64,000 bases of DNA from Acestrorhynchus altus (lineage: Eukaryota > Chordata > Actinopteri > Characiformes > Acestrorhynchidae), in the NCBI GenBank assembly GCA_034509495.1, contig CM067508.1, positions 32,657,071 to 32,721,070 on the forward strand, read 5' to 3'. Numbering within the stretch: position 1 is the first letter of the stretch; every line of letters starts with the position of its first letter. A program made the position numbers and the translations under genes. The notes beneath the pieces are model-generated. The model saw nothing but the letters and a program-made list of their open reading frames with translations. It did no database searches and was not told the DNA's origin. This document shows, piece after piece, positions 10,960 to 22,251 of this stretch.

Positions 10960-12962
10960 TTTTCTTCAATAAATAATTTACAGTATATACACAAGTGACG
11001 TGTGCCACCATTTGAATCCTACATACAAAACCAGTTTGATCTACCTGGCTTCTCCAATTCAACACCAAAACGTCTCATTGCTTTCATTCACTCACTTTGC
11101 ATTTAGCATTACAGGTCTGATAATCTATTCACAATCAAGTTCAACCAAATAAGAGCTTGTAGAGCATAAAAAAAAACATAAAGTGCTTTTGTAATGAACA
11201 CAAACACCACAAAACTACTTACTTTCATGTCACACTAAATTACTTTTAGGTTTTTACATTTAGGTTTAGAACTCGGGTCTTTAAGAGATCTGCTACAGAT
11301 GGTGTTTGTGGTGTTTGAGGTATTCATGTACACAATATCCCTTTACATTAAAAAGGTAACATTCGCTGATTCCACTCAACCAAATAAGATTTTGAAAAAT
11401 CAACACAAACACAATGTTTGCCAAATCCTCACAAGCTTATGTACAACTCACATTACACAGTTAGAGCCATAGACAACCAACGACACTAAGCACAGTTAAA
11501 CACGAGATTGGCCTTTTTTTCTTTTTTTTTTATGCTTCTGCTCCTGTTTGAGAATTCATTTTCAAATCTTGATCAGACTGTACCAGCACAGGCTTCTATA
11601 GCAGGAGATGAAGCCTGGAGAGCTAAACAGACAAGAAATAAATTACCTGGAAGAAAGAACATCTTAAAGATTTTGATTAAATACACTTCTTTAAAGTTCA
11701 CTCTTTGTTCTCTAAAAACTTACGGAACACTGTTAAGGAACACGCTGGATCATGACATTACTGGACATGTAGTCTGGACTTCATAACTCTGAATTCCGGG
11801 TGTCGGGTCAGGAATCACGATGATAACTCTAAGAGCGACACTAGTGGACTGCTTGACATGAAGCTGAAGCAACCTGATTCAGTATGTTGTAAATAACTTT
11901 ATAACAGCAGGCCTCTCTGTGCTTTGCTCTACATTCCAAATCTCTGCCGGATTAAACAAATTGTCAGTTTATTGAGAAATTCAAGAAGCTTCTCAATGTT
12001 TTTTACAAAAAACCTACGACAGGTGAGAAAGTAAGCTCCTCACTACGTCTCGGTGCCTCCCTATACTGGAAAGGTCCGTCCACTCCACTGTTAAAGCAGC
12101 ACTTTCTAGTATTATACACAACCAGTCTGGTTTGAATCCAAATGCTTGAGTGAACCACAAACGTCCCATGAGGGAGGCAGGGGGATATTCAGCTGTTCGG
12201 GGAAATCGCTGGCACCAGGGCTTGTTCTCTGGCAAAAGGCCGCCACCATAAATTCACAGATCTACAGAGAGTTGCGAGTCAAACAGGCCCTACAGCAGAG
12301 CCACGTCGACACCCCCTTTGAAATGGAGAGTGAGGCGTTATTCTTTAAGAAGAAGTCAAGATGACGGATAGTTCAGCCCATGGGGGGGCTCCCATCTCTT
12401 TCCACCCGTCTTTTCCCGTCTCCACCTCTGCTACGTGTTCACAGCTAACGAGTTGCCAAAATTAATACGTTTCATTTTCCCCTCAGAAGTACACGTGCTC
12501 AACATATGTCCATCTTGTCCTGCACCAAATGTATGGCTTGGATGACAAGCTTTCACATCTAAACAACAGCATTTACTCAGTAAACATATTGGAACAGTTG
12601 TTCGTTATGTGTCCTCAGACTTTCAAAAATTCTGGGCTGAACTCGTCAGTGAAATCAAATAGTCAGAATCAACGAAGACAGCAAATGGAACACAGAGAGA
12701 CGGTATAAATATTCTCAGGACTGCAATGCCGAAGCAATTTGGGTGTGTTTAAAACCTACTGACTGAGAGTTTTTTTTCCAACCTGCCTTCCAATACGCAG
12801 AAGACAGCTGTTGGAAGGCAGAGGAATCGTACTGACCCATGGACCACCATGCCAGAGGTAAATTAGGACACTGGGTGCAAGACAAAGACATTCAGACTAA
12901 TTTCTCGTAACTCCTACAACTCCCAAAAACACACAAACACACAAAACATTTAGCCAACTTGT

Positions 12963-12963
<1 letters not shown>

Positions 12964-13038
<75 letters not shown>
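12964..13038. repeat. (CA)n microsatellite in the RGMA 3' UTR
   Basis: About 37 uninterrupted CA units, reading TG in the RGMA transcript. Confidence 0.95.
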
Positions 13039-13040
<2 letters not shown>

Positions 13041-13692
13041 TACAAGAAAGGCCTGCTGTTATAGCCCATTAATCCTGATGTAGACAATGTGACTCACTGA
13101 TATGACATGGCTTTGGCTGGGGCCTTGTTCTTGAAAATGCTTGTTTCAGCTTTCCAAAGCTGGAACCTCATCAAAGATGAGAAGCTCCAGTAGAACTCCC
13201 TTCTTCAGCAGAGGTTACTAAAAGTTCCTGTCATGTCCCACTGTCCTGTTCCAGAAGACGCATGCTAGGCCTCCTTTCTTGGCACCAGACAGCTGGAGAA
13301 CAACTCCAAAACTCGATCTTCTTTCTGCAAGATCATCCCCTCCCACCAGCCCCTTCTCAGCGGCGTCTTGCTTCAGCAGGAAGGAGAGGTAAGCACGGAG
13401 GGGGAGTTGTCGGGTCTTAATCCCACTCTGGAGTCTCTCATCACTGAGCAGCCCTGAAACATGCAGGATGAACTCCGTGATCCCCTGATCCGCTCCTGCT
13501 CTGGCTCAATGGATGTCCATTCAATGACAACACACATATGAGTCCATGGCTGTGGTGAGTGTGATGACATACTAAAGACTGAAAGCCCTCGGCTTCAGCC
13601 TTTGGACGCGACAATGTGGAAAGTTGTGTTTGCAGAAACACAAAGCTTTCCAATGACCATCACAAGACAACGAAACAAACCCACACAGAAAA

Positions 13693-14397
13693 CTACAGAC
13701 ACAAGGAGCACAACTCAGTCCACAAGGAAATAGCAACAAGGGTAAGGAGCATCAACAAGCCAGAGCGAGATACCTCTGGGGCAGAATTAAACATGCCAGC
13801 ATCCCTTTCAAAGAGGTGGTGCTTCTCCTTATTGGAGTGCAGCATTTTAACATCCTCAAAGGCGTAGTAGGCAGCCAGGGTGAAGTTGATGTCCCCAGAG
13901 GAGAGCAAATCGAACACACAGGACTGGAAGTACAGGTCCTCCACTGGGAGGCGTTCTTTACACTTGGCCATTGCCGACTGGTAGGTGAAGCCGTGGGAAG
14001 GACTCTCAGGCCTTGCTCTGGATGACCCTTGGCTTTCTGCAGCCCGTGCACGGAAGGTCCTGAAGTCGATGCGCTGGTTGGCAGGGCAGCCATGCAAGCA
14101 CAGGTAAAGGTCCTGATTCTCCTGGTCCTCCACTGAGTTCACCACCTCCTCGGGCATCCGGACGGCAAAGGTGAGATATCGGCCAACTTGCCGGACCACA
14201 ATGGTGGTGCCTATGTAACGGGCCTGGATTTCGACATGTTGGCCAGGAACCTTCTCTACAATGCGAAGAGTGTTGGCCCCGTGCCGGTCACCTCCATTTT
14301 TCGACCCATCAGCAAATGCCGCCGGTAGTTCATCTGTCTCTGCATGATACATCTTCTGATCCACACACTCCTGGAAGTTCTTGAAGATAATTGTCAG
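13693..14397 (-). CDS. rgma: RGMA exon 3: C-terminal RGM domain and GPI signal
   Basis: The acceptor TTTTCCCACAG precedes CTG ACA ATT, giving LTIIFKNFQECVDQKMYHAE in frame from Lys201. The exon encodes residues 202-435. It holds the rest of the vWF-D-like and C-terminal RGM region, with cysteines in LYLCLHGCP, AKCKERLP and FQSCVFDLL, then the sequon NFT, EDVKMLHSNKEKHHLFERD and the hydrophobic GPI-attachment tail. The stop codon is at 13,695-13,693. Confidence 0.96.
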   Translation of the reverse strand: MTIIFKNFQECVDQKMYHAETDELPAAFADGSKNGGDRHGANTLRIVEKVPGQHVEIQARYIGTTIVVRQVGRYLTFAVRMPEEVVNSVEDQENQDLYLCLHGCPANQRIDFRTFRARAAESQGSSRARPESPSHGFTYQSAMAKCKERLPVEDLYFQSCVFDLLSSGDINFTLAAYYAFEDVKMLHSNKEKHHLFERDAGMFNSAPEVSRSGLLMLLTLVAISLWTELCSLCL

Positions 14398-17300
14398 CTG
14401 TGGGAAAAAAAACAGGTCATTTAAAACAGGAGCAACAAAAACAATTGTAGCTTTTTTGTATTCATTACTAGTAACTATTACTTTATTAACGTTTAGAACT
14501 TTTAGGCCAATTTTGTGGGATGTTTTTGTAGTTTAACTTACTTTTATTTGACAAAGTATTTTTAAGCGTTTATACAAGACAGTAACATACCAGACATTGT
14601 TTGAAATGTAAATATTAAAAGAATTTAAATATTTCTTTAAATTTGACCATGTTTTGCTCAACAATTTTTCTGTGCCTTCAATAGTTTATTCACTTAAAAT
14701 GACTATACATCTCAGAAATCCTGTTAGAAATTGAATATCCAGATTGAGCTGAAAATGTGCAAGAATTTGATGGTATATTTGTACTGGTTGAAGGATATTC
14801 TTCAAAATACTCGATAGTGGTTCAACTAAAACCTTAAAATCCTTAATTATTCTTGTTATTTATTTATCAGTGTTATTTTTTCTCATGACTTTATTATAAA
14901 ATATGAACACAAGATTTAAAGGCAGTACCACGGTGCTCCATGAACTGTGTAAATACAAATACAGTTGGGTAGTTTGCGCTGTGTGACTGCGCAGCCAACA
15001 CATGCAAATATGTGCATGTTTCACAGAAAACAACAGGCCTGAATACAAAAGTGTACTTAAATACATAAAGACCAATTATAGATGAATCTGCAGCAAAACT
15101 TCTGAATCAAGGTGCAAGAGACACCAGCCTGATTGTAACTTGGGCTTGTCTTTATGCTTTGGCTGGAATGAAACTGGCAGCTTTTGCAACGTAGACGTCC
15201 GTAGTCCCCCGGCCCTCTCTGTAATGTCACATTTCAGCTGTTGCTCAACATGCAGAAGGGGAGGCCCAATGTAAACGCACTTGGGAGAAACACAGCTCCC
15301 AGTCTGTGTTACAGCAGGCCTCAGTGTGCAGACACAAAGGCGATCCATTCATGGTGCTGGGGGCCAGCCTGTGAACCCTAGATTCGGCTCCAGGGAGTGG
15401 ACTCGCGCCAGGCCAGAGAGTGCCCAGCCTGCACTGGGGCTAATTAGGGAGGGCTGCTCCTGACTCTGGCTCTGCTTAGCATTGCTTTCATTAGGAGGGC
15501 CAGCGGGCTGTTGTCACCATGTGACCTCAGGACTACAGAACCTGTGTGTTTGTGTGTGTGTGTGTGTGTGTGTATGAGAGAGAGGGTGGGGAGGCTAGGC
15601 TTAGGGGTAGTGCAGAGGGTGGGAATAACAGTCAAATCACTCTGCAATCACCCCAATCAGGGCAAAGCTGCGAGTCTCTTGCCCAGGCCAGTCCACAGTG
15701 CAGCAAAAGGGAACTATCAATAAACAGCTCCAGGCATGTTTGCACAGGTGGCATCTGCCCACAGTCTGATTTTCCCTTTTGTCCAGGGTTAAGCCGACTT
15801 CTACCCTACCATTTAATTCCAGAACGCAACACAACAAAAATATAATTTTCCCCCAATCCCAAAAAAACTCCTTAACTGACCTGTGGTCAAACTACTTAAT
15901 GGTGCATCATTAGCAGATCTTGATGATGGAAAATTGGTCTAAATGCAGCCCCAGCCAAAAAAAAGTTCTCTTATGTTTCCCCTTCCTAATAGAGCACATT
16001 CTAGTTAGACCAAGGACAACTCTGGAGCAAAATGGCCAGTGGTCACACGATTCCAGCTGCAGTGGCTGGAGGTAGACAGCATGCAAAATAAATGAATTAG
16101 CATCAGCAAAAACAGGCTCCTGGTCCCATACTTTCACCTCAAGGCCCAACAGCTGGCCGATCGCAAGGCAACTCCACGCCCCCGTCCAATGTACCATAAA
16201 GCAAAACAATGATAATTTATGAGGTATGGGGGCCAGATAATGTGAAAAAATATCTGCAGTTTCCTGCAGGGATTGAGCACTTAGCTGGAACAACAAGGCC
16301 TATAATGCACATGCAAACAACGGTAAGGCCTGTCACAGACAGTAACATTGGTCTTGGCAGGCAGAAAAAAAGCATAAGGAAGAGGACAGGAGCCTGGTAA
16401 CATTTTGAGTTATTACAGTGCTTTTGCTGCTGGCATTCCCTTGTGTTAAATAAAGGCCTTATCAAGACTTCATCAAGTGTTCTGTTTATCGCAGCCTCAT
16501 CTGCTGGGAAACAAATCCATATACTATCCAGACTGTGCTTTCAAAGTCTGTCTGTTTTTCGGAATACGCCACGCTCCTACTATTGACTGGCTCGCTGCTG
16601 AAATCTAATAGTAACTGTACTGCTCTGAACTCTTGCTGAGGATTTTAGTACAATCACAGTTCACCTGTTTTTACAGAGAGATACGAAAGAGAGAAGAGTT
16701 CATCCTAAAAGCAGATAATCGACCAAGAGCAGTTTGATGCTTTTAAAAGTTGTGTTTCTTGTTAAAATGTCTTTATTTTTGTAGTTTCATACAACAAGAC
16801 TAATAAAGGAAGGTTATTACCTGCCAACTACTGTATAAACTAGGGCTGCATGATAATGGAAAATACTGACATTGTGATCTAGATTTTTGGTGCTATATAT
16901 TGTATTATTAAAGATTAAGAATTTATACCAGATTTAAACACATGTTAGGGATCCAATGTGTTAGGACACTGATAATTCCCTCTGTGTATCAAAAATTAGA
17001 GTAAAATAAATGAAACTGGATAGAATCTGTTTCAGGTGTGTCTATAGAGGAGAATGAATTTTACTTTTGTATCAAACAACAAATATTATAACATTTAATT
17101 AAATTTGTTCTACATAGTGATGCATGTCTCATGAAATGAATATTGCTGTTATCCACATTGTTCTGACGATACTGAAACAATATCAGCAACAATGTGCAAC
17201 CCTGATGTAAACTGCTAGTTACTGTGTCATCCAAAACAGATTTGCCTAAAATACGGATGTAAAAATTACGACGCAGCATCAGTAAGAGCAAAATTAGGTC

Positions 17301-19925
17301 TTCACAATGGATAACTGCACGTCGTACAATAAAACCTCTGACCAAATCTGTCTTTTGGTTATGATGTTCTGGCTGAAATACAGAGACCCCTGCACTTTAA
17401 AAAAACAAAGGGAGTCACCTTGCTAGTGGCGGTGGCTGCTGAGCCTGGCAGCACTGGGGTGTTGGTGACTTGCACTGACAAGTACTTATTGTGGATGAGT
17501 GGCCATGCACCCTCCACTTTGCAGGTCTGGAAGTCATCGTTGAAGGTACGCAGGTGTGGGTCCCCGAAGAAGCCACAGTGCGTGTAGTTGGGTGGTGCAG
17601 TGTGGCGTGGGAGGCTGCGCTCATAGTGGCACACCTCTGGGCCATCTGAAGGAACAAAGTTGTTGATCTGTGGTGGCAAGGGAGGAGCTGGGGGTTGGGG
17701 GGTCCGGGCACGGGGCGAGGCGGTGGGGCCTTCCTTAGAGCAGTTATGCTGGGTCATGAGGTCCTCAATGCCATGCTGGGCAGAGTGGTAGGCTAGATCA
17801 CCCCGACAGGTACGGGCAGTGCGACGGACGCAGCTGTTGTAAGCGCGTAGTGCCGTGCAGAACTCCTCCTTGGGGCCCGAGCTCGGGGTGGATGCCCAGA
17901 ACTCTGAGTTACACTTCAAAATCTTACACTGCAGGGTGGCTGTGGGAGAAATGTAGACAACAGGAAGTAAGATGTAAAACTCTGACCTCACAACCATTAG
18001 ATTTTTAGTAACAAGTCGATGCAAAATAAAAATCTTACATTTTACCACATTTTGATTTAATTTAATCCAGACAATTAACAATTACTATTAACCGGAGCTG
18101 AAATTCCAGCAAATATGTAAAATTGAACATGAAAGCAAAAGAATGAGTTTTTTAAGGTAATTATTTTTTAAAATCCCACAATGTTGCTTTCTATTTTATA
18201 GGCGGTACTTGTCTCCTTAGAGCTATAAGGTTCTATCTGCATTGTGAGCAGTTCTGAGATGTTGAGTCTTAAAGTTTTCAGTAACAATGACATATATGGA
18301 GATAAACTTTCTGTTGTCAAGATAAAGAGTCTAAAATGCACAAATGCAACTTAAAAGCACTTCACATAATGTTACGACGTCACAGAATAAGAACTTGCAA
18401 ATAACTCAGTTTTGATAAAATGTCAGCGAGAACCTTACGGTTCTAAGGGGGAGATGTGTACCTTGCTCATTACACTCCATTCGTTTGAATGAACACATTT
18501 AAAACACATTGAAAACTAAACAGTAAGATTTTTTTCTAGATTTTATTTGTAATAATATAAAAATAAGGAATAAATCTTAAAGGACGAAAACACAACACGC
18601 TGTGTGATCAAAACAAGCTATGGCAGTTTTGCAAGACATTGTTTCATCACACAGCAGCAGGATCTATTCATATGAAATGTGACATGAAATGTGATTATTG
18701 AACAATATTGTGGTTAATAATACGTTTTCACTCTTGCTTCGTTGTAATGAAAAATCTAAATTCCCAGTGAAAGTGTGCCTCCCAGACTCTCCGTGCTGCC
18801 AAACAGAAGTGCACTTTAATGCACACAAAACAACCCACCAGAGATCTGTTTTAAGAAAATATGAGGACAGTGAATATCTGGAGTGTATTCAAGAATCGTG
18901 AAATATCTTTGAAACATACAAACTTTATCTGATTACACATAAAACTGGGGAAGAAATCCTCCAACCATTCACTCCTGACTGAACAGTACACCACCTTCTG
19001 CAACAGTAGTTTGCACTAACACAAATTATTTGATGGAAATTAACTGATACAGCAGTACATGGAGTTTCTATTCAGTCCAACATGCAACACAAACTAATGA
19101 GATGGACAAAAAGTCTTCCAGTTATGGGAGCCAATCGTCTCACAGAAAATTCACACACATTCACACTCCATCTCTTGCGTCTTTTGCATTGCTAAGCAGC
19201 TCGCAGGGGGGTTTTGTGAGTAAAACACAGTGGGTGTCAGTCACCTCCCCCTTATAAAGAAAGGACAAATGCACCTCTCAAAGAATTCACTGCTGGCTTT
19301 AACGGAAGGGGGCAGAGCTTTGGGTGTGTGTATCTTGGGGGATGGGGGTTTGTGTGGGAGAGGGTGGTCTTAGGGCTTTGAATGAAGACAATGTAATTTG
19401 CCATTGAGAAGAGACCAGCAGAGTCATAAATTAGCCCTGTGTAAAGGGATTAGGTAGAGTTTCATCAGGCGTGCAGGCCAGCGGGGCAGGGGTGTGGGGG
19501 GGTTACGACGGCTCCCTTAAAGAAACAGGATCTCTGGAGAGAAACTGGCTCCAGGACCAGAGGGCGGAACAGAGAGGCGCTCTCACCATTCCACAGGTCA
19601 AACTGGATATAAGATAGCCACCTGTCCACTGCGAAAAAGGCTGCTATTAAAGGCAAACGCAATTTCAAACATGCATTGAATTACAAAGGCTTCCACAAAA
19701 GCAGAGTAGCTGTCGTATAAGATGTGTTGTTTTTCTTTTTGCACAGAATCAGAAGAAAAGGGGGATGTTTTCTGTTCTTTAATAAACACAAAGTTTATAT
19801 ACAGACTGTAAAAGTGCAACATTTAACTACACTGTAACCTCTACAGGATACAGCATCATGTGCTGTTTCAATCAGAGATTTAAGCTTTGCATTAAAGCAC
19901 AGATGGATTTTTTATTACCCCCCCC

Positions 19926-19986
<61 letters not shown>

Positions 19987-20503
19987 CCCACTTCCTTAGA
20001 AACAAAAGGCATTTATCACTGATCTGATATAAAGTAATAAACCCTCTTCAGCCAGCAGCAGGTCTGTGGGTCTGAAAGCCTTGATTTTCGGTGTTAAAGT
20101 GAGAAACAGATTCTTCTCTGACTGCTTTAAAAGTGATTCTGGAAACACAGTCAAATAAAGAAGAGTGTGAAGCAGAAGGTCCTCCAGCTGTGGAGGAAAG
20201 CTGGACTAACCCTTTAAACCTCCTGCAGCCTTACCGTTTGAACTCCCACCGACGGTGGTCTTCATTAGTGACACGAGGGGCGTTTTTACAGCGCAGCGCA
20301 GCTTCATGTTTCATTTTATTATCGTCAAACATTGTTTCGACGTTTTCTACGTTCTCAAACACCCTCTGCCCCTTCTGCCCCTGCGGTCAGGCTGGTCAGG
20401 GATAAGGTTAAGGTCACTCACCCCCAGGGAAGAAGAGCAGAAACAAGAAGAGGGTCTTGGCGACGTCCAGCGCCCAGGCTCGCGCTCCTTCCCCCATAAC
20501 CAT
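13693..20503 (-). CDS. rgma: RGMA, repulsive guidance molecule A (complete, 3 coding exons)
   Basis: RGMA is a GPI-anchored neuronal guidance cue that binds neogenin and acts as a BMP co-receptor. Coding exons, in order of translation: 20503-20422, 17939-17419, 14397-13693 (82+521+705 bp = 435 residues plus stop). All junctions are GT-AG and the phases fit. Landmarks: hydrophobic signal (about residues 14-26, TLFLFLLFFPG); mature start CKILKCNSEFW (32-42); RGD at 73-75; N-RGM cysteine pattern (RRTARTCRGDLAYHS, QHNCSKEGPT); GDPH at 153-156, the known autocleavage site in a partial vWF type D domain; sequon NYT at 145; VTNTPVLPGSAATATSK ending exon 2; exon 3 with LPAAFADGSKNGG, GTTIVVRQVGRYLTFAVRMP, GDINFTLAAYY; and a C-terminal hydrophobic tail (LLMLLTLVAISLW) typical of GPI signals. 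The start was chosen because it directly precedes the signal peptide. CHD2 linkage and mature sequence favour RGMA over RGMB. Confidence 0.96.
14495..14915 (+). repeat. Unclassified interspersed repeat family X, copy 2
   Basis: It begins TTAGAACTTTTAGGCCAATT, has TTTTGTGGGATGTTTTTGTA, GAATTTAAATATTT and ATTCTTCAAAATACT, and ends near TTATAAAATATGAACAC. These blocks match in order those at about 36.3, 50.8 and 60.7 kb (same strand) and 49, 58 and 63 kb (opposite strand). It supplies the best-preserved left end of the family. Confidence 0.75.
16842..17205. mobile_element. hAT-like MITE in RGMA intron 2
   Basis: The ends are inverted: AGGGCTGCATGATAATGG on the left, and AGGGTTGCACATTGTTG reading inward from the right. 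The flanks TATAAACT and TGTAAACT match at 7 of 8 bases, as expected for an 8-bp target duplication. The interior is short, AT-rich and has no transposase. The TAGGGCTGCA terminus is typical of widespread teleost hAT-type small elements. Confidence 0.65.
17419..17939 (-). CDS. rgma: RGMA exon 2: N-RGM domain and GDPH cleavage site
   Basis: The acceptor CTCCCACAG is followed by CC ACC CTG CAG, completing Ala28. The exon encodes residues 28-201: the cysteine-rich N-RGM domain with RGD at 73-75, a Pro-rich low-complexity stretch (about 103-117, RARTPQPPAPPLPPQ), and PNYTHCGFFGDPHLRTF. The GDPH motif is intact. The Pro-rich stretch reads differently from the mammalian protein from memory, as expected of a loop. 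The exon ends at Lys201 with donor GTGACT. Confidence 0.96.
17940..20421 (-). other. RGMA intron 1
   Basis: A 2,482-bp intron with donor G|GTGAGT. It contains a C-run plus CA microsatellite at 19,920-19,984. The rest is complex sequence with no recognised transposon. The G-rich part at about 19.2-19.6 kb is the most gene-like in composition but has no exon I can support. Confidence 0.85.
19920..19984. repeat. C-run plus (CA)n microsatellite
   Basis: A CCCCCCC/ACCC stretch runs directly into about 25 CA units within RGMA intron 1. Confidence 0.95.
20422..20503 (-). CDS. rgma: RGMA exon 1: start codon and signal peptide
   Basis: ATG at 20503-20501 begins MVMGEGARAWALDVAKTLFL and a strongly hydrophobic core. 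The exon ends CCT GGG G before GTGAGT. A second in-frame ATG lies two codons later (20497-20495). The frame stays open upstream to 20749, but no nearer in-frame ATG exists and that region is promoter-like. An out-of-frame ATG at 20507 overlaps the start and could act as a short upstream frame. Confidence 0.88.
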
Positions 20504-20790
20504 CCATCCAGCTCCGCGCAGCGCCGCTCTCCTGCCCCTGCTCAGAGACAGCGCGGTCAGTGCGGTCAGCGCGGTCAGTCTCACACCATAACTCCGTTTA
20601 AGGGAAAGTGGACGTAACTCCAGGCTCGCGCGCCGCGCAGCTCGTCTCCTCGCGCTGCTGCTGGAATTCCTGCGCGCGCTCGGCGGTGCAGCCCTACAGC
20701 GCGGGCTCAGCCAATCAGCGACCGCCGCCCCGCCCACCTCCCCGCCCACTCCCCCTGCTTCTCACTAGCGCCCGCTTCTCTAGTGCATAA
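20504..20790 (-). promoter_or_regulatory. rgma: CpG-rich RGMA promoter and 5' leader
   Basis: This block is much richer in G, C and CpG than the flanks. It has a CCAAT-type element (CCAATCA at 20711-20717, inverted relative to RGMA) and two CCCCGCCC Sp1-type boxes at 20728-20735 and 20740-20747. A start of transcription near 20,640-20,690 is inferred from these. Near 20,545-20,582 the leader contains three tandem GCGGTCAG-type units. No TATA box was seen. Confidence 0.7.
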
Positions 20791-20949
20791 CGCTGGTGTT
20801 CTCAGTGCAGAGGCTCATAGAGGCTTTTAAACACAGATATGAGCAGATATGACCCTCAGTGTCTCAAAAACAGAAGAACTGGATGCTCTGTGGGGTTTAA
20901 GCCTCACAGCATTCACTCATCATCAAATAAATTAAATTAAAAATAGTTG

Positions 20950-21164
20950 CACCCAGAAGGAATCAACTGATTGCAAGCCTCGTGACTTGGAGGATGCAGG
21001 TTCGATCCCCTGAACTGGCAGGGCATGGCTGAAGTGCCCTTGAGGAAGACGCTTAACCTCCCAGCTGCTCCTCGGGCACTGTGGGTAGAGCTGCCCACTC
21101 CTCCGGGCATGTGTGCTCAATGCACCCTAGTGTGAGAACTCACTAGGGTGTGTGTGTGTGTGTG

Positions 21165-21196
<32 letters not shown>
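20950..21196 (+). mobile_element. tRNA-derived SINE copy, family A, with (GT)n tail
   Basis: A good Pol III B box (GGTTCGATCCC at 20999-21009) is followed by TGAAGTGCCCTTGAGGAAGA, CCCAGCTGCTCCTCGGGCA and GTGTGCTCAATGCACCCTAG. The tail runs into a GT microsatellite at 21,148-21,195. The body shares its block order with the copies at 1.74 and 48.4 kb. This is the copy with the best-preserved promoter. Confidence 0.75.
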
Positions 21197-22250
21197 AATG
21201 GGTAAAATGTGGAACTGCGGGTCTCTGCGCACCTTTACATTAACATTTTTAAACCAGACTGGCAGCAGGTCATCTTCAGTCCAGTCTTTGTCTTGGAGAC
21301 GACCAACAAATCTGTGTGTGGAGGCACCGTGGTCAACGCCAAGATCGACAGATTGTTATTATACATATCATACTTCACATCAGCTGATACTGATCATATC
21401 ATGATCTGATCATATCAGTCTACTTTTATAATGTGTATCTTCCTTCCCTTTCCTTCTGGGTGCAACTATTTTTGGCAATTCATGTATGACTACATCCCAC
21501 CCCAACTTCAAAAACAGCCTCATTTTGAAAAACTATATGGTGTTTTTAAACTGCAGCTTATTTACACTGAAGTTATAAGGACTGTTTTAGCCTGGAGGTC
21601 TTTTCGAAATGACAGTATGGGTCCAATCAGAACTGACATGATTTCTAATGGAAATTGCATCCGCTTGTGGGCCTGTGGAAAGAGGTTAATCACAAACCGT
21701 CTGTGCGGCAATCATGGACATACAAAGTCTAACTCAAAATATTACAATATAAGATCCCAAGAGGACTTCTGACCATGACACTTGGGTCTTCTAATCCCAG
21801 ACATAAACAAATGGAGCACAGCACTGCACTTTCCAAATGGCAAAGGCTGCCTGCTCTCTGCCACATCCCATCATAATTGTACACAGCCCTTCGCCTCCAA
21901 CAAATCTTCAGTGCGTCATGAAATGCTGTCACACAGGTTTTCAATAGTAAGACCATTAGTCAAGAAGAACCCAGTAACCACCATGTTTACTAACTGGCAA
22001 ACACTAGTGTGGGCCGAGGCCTTCATCTGGCTTTCTCCATACTTAAACATGTTCAGATGTAGCTAAGAGTGAAAGATCACTCATCTAACCACACTGCTCC
22101 ATTTCACAGTGCAAAGGTGTAGATTTGCACATATTAAACCAGGTTATGCATTAATGGTCACAACTAGTGTCCCAAAGGCATCTTCATCAGGGACATTTAT
22201 TTTCCTACTGAAACACAGTGTTGGGTAACTTAGAGACCAATCAGTTATTC
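21197..22250. other. Intergenic, nothing recognised
   Basis: Complex sequence upstream of RGMA without a supported exon, RNA gene or repeat. A 113-codon open frame at 21,431-21,772 (plus strand) has no domain that I recognise. Confidence 0.5.
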
Positions 22251-22251
22251 A

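Larger units (their letters stand above)
10935..13692 (-). other. rgma: RGMA 3' UTR (approximate)
   Basis: Complex sequence follows the RGMA stop codon for about 2.7 kb on the minus strand. No other gene is seen and a polyadenylation signal lies at its far end. It contains a CA/TG microsatellite at 12,964-13,038. UTR status is inferred from position. Confidence 0.55.
14398..17418 (-). other. RGMA intron 2
   Basis: A 3,021-bp intron with donor AAG|GTGACT. It contains a family X copy (14.5-14.9 kb), a (GT)n run near 15,543-15,573 and a hAT-like MITE (16.84-17.2 kb). The remainder, about 15.08-16.8 kb, is complex and not obviously repetitive. Confidence 0.9.

Noticed and set aside
13752..14093. 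A 113-codon minus-strand frame overlapping RGMA exon 3
   Set aside because: It is an off-frame shadow of RGMA exon 3, whose correct frame gives known RGM motifs.
17415..17711. A Pro/Thr/His-rich minus-strand frame inside RGMA exon 2
   Set aside because: It is a shifted reading of the GC-rich RGMA exon.
20255..20617. A plus-strand frame of 120 codons across the RGMA promoter and exon 1
   Set aside because: It is antisense to RGMA exon 1 in a CpG island, with no domain and no splice support.
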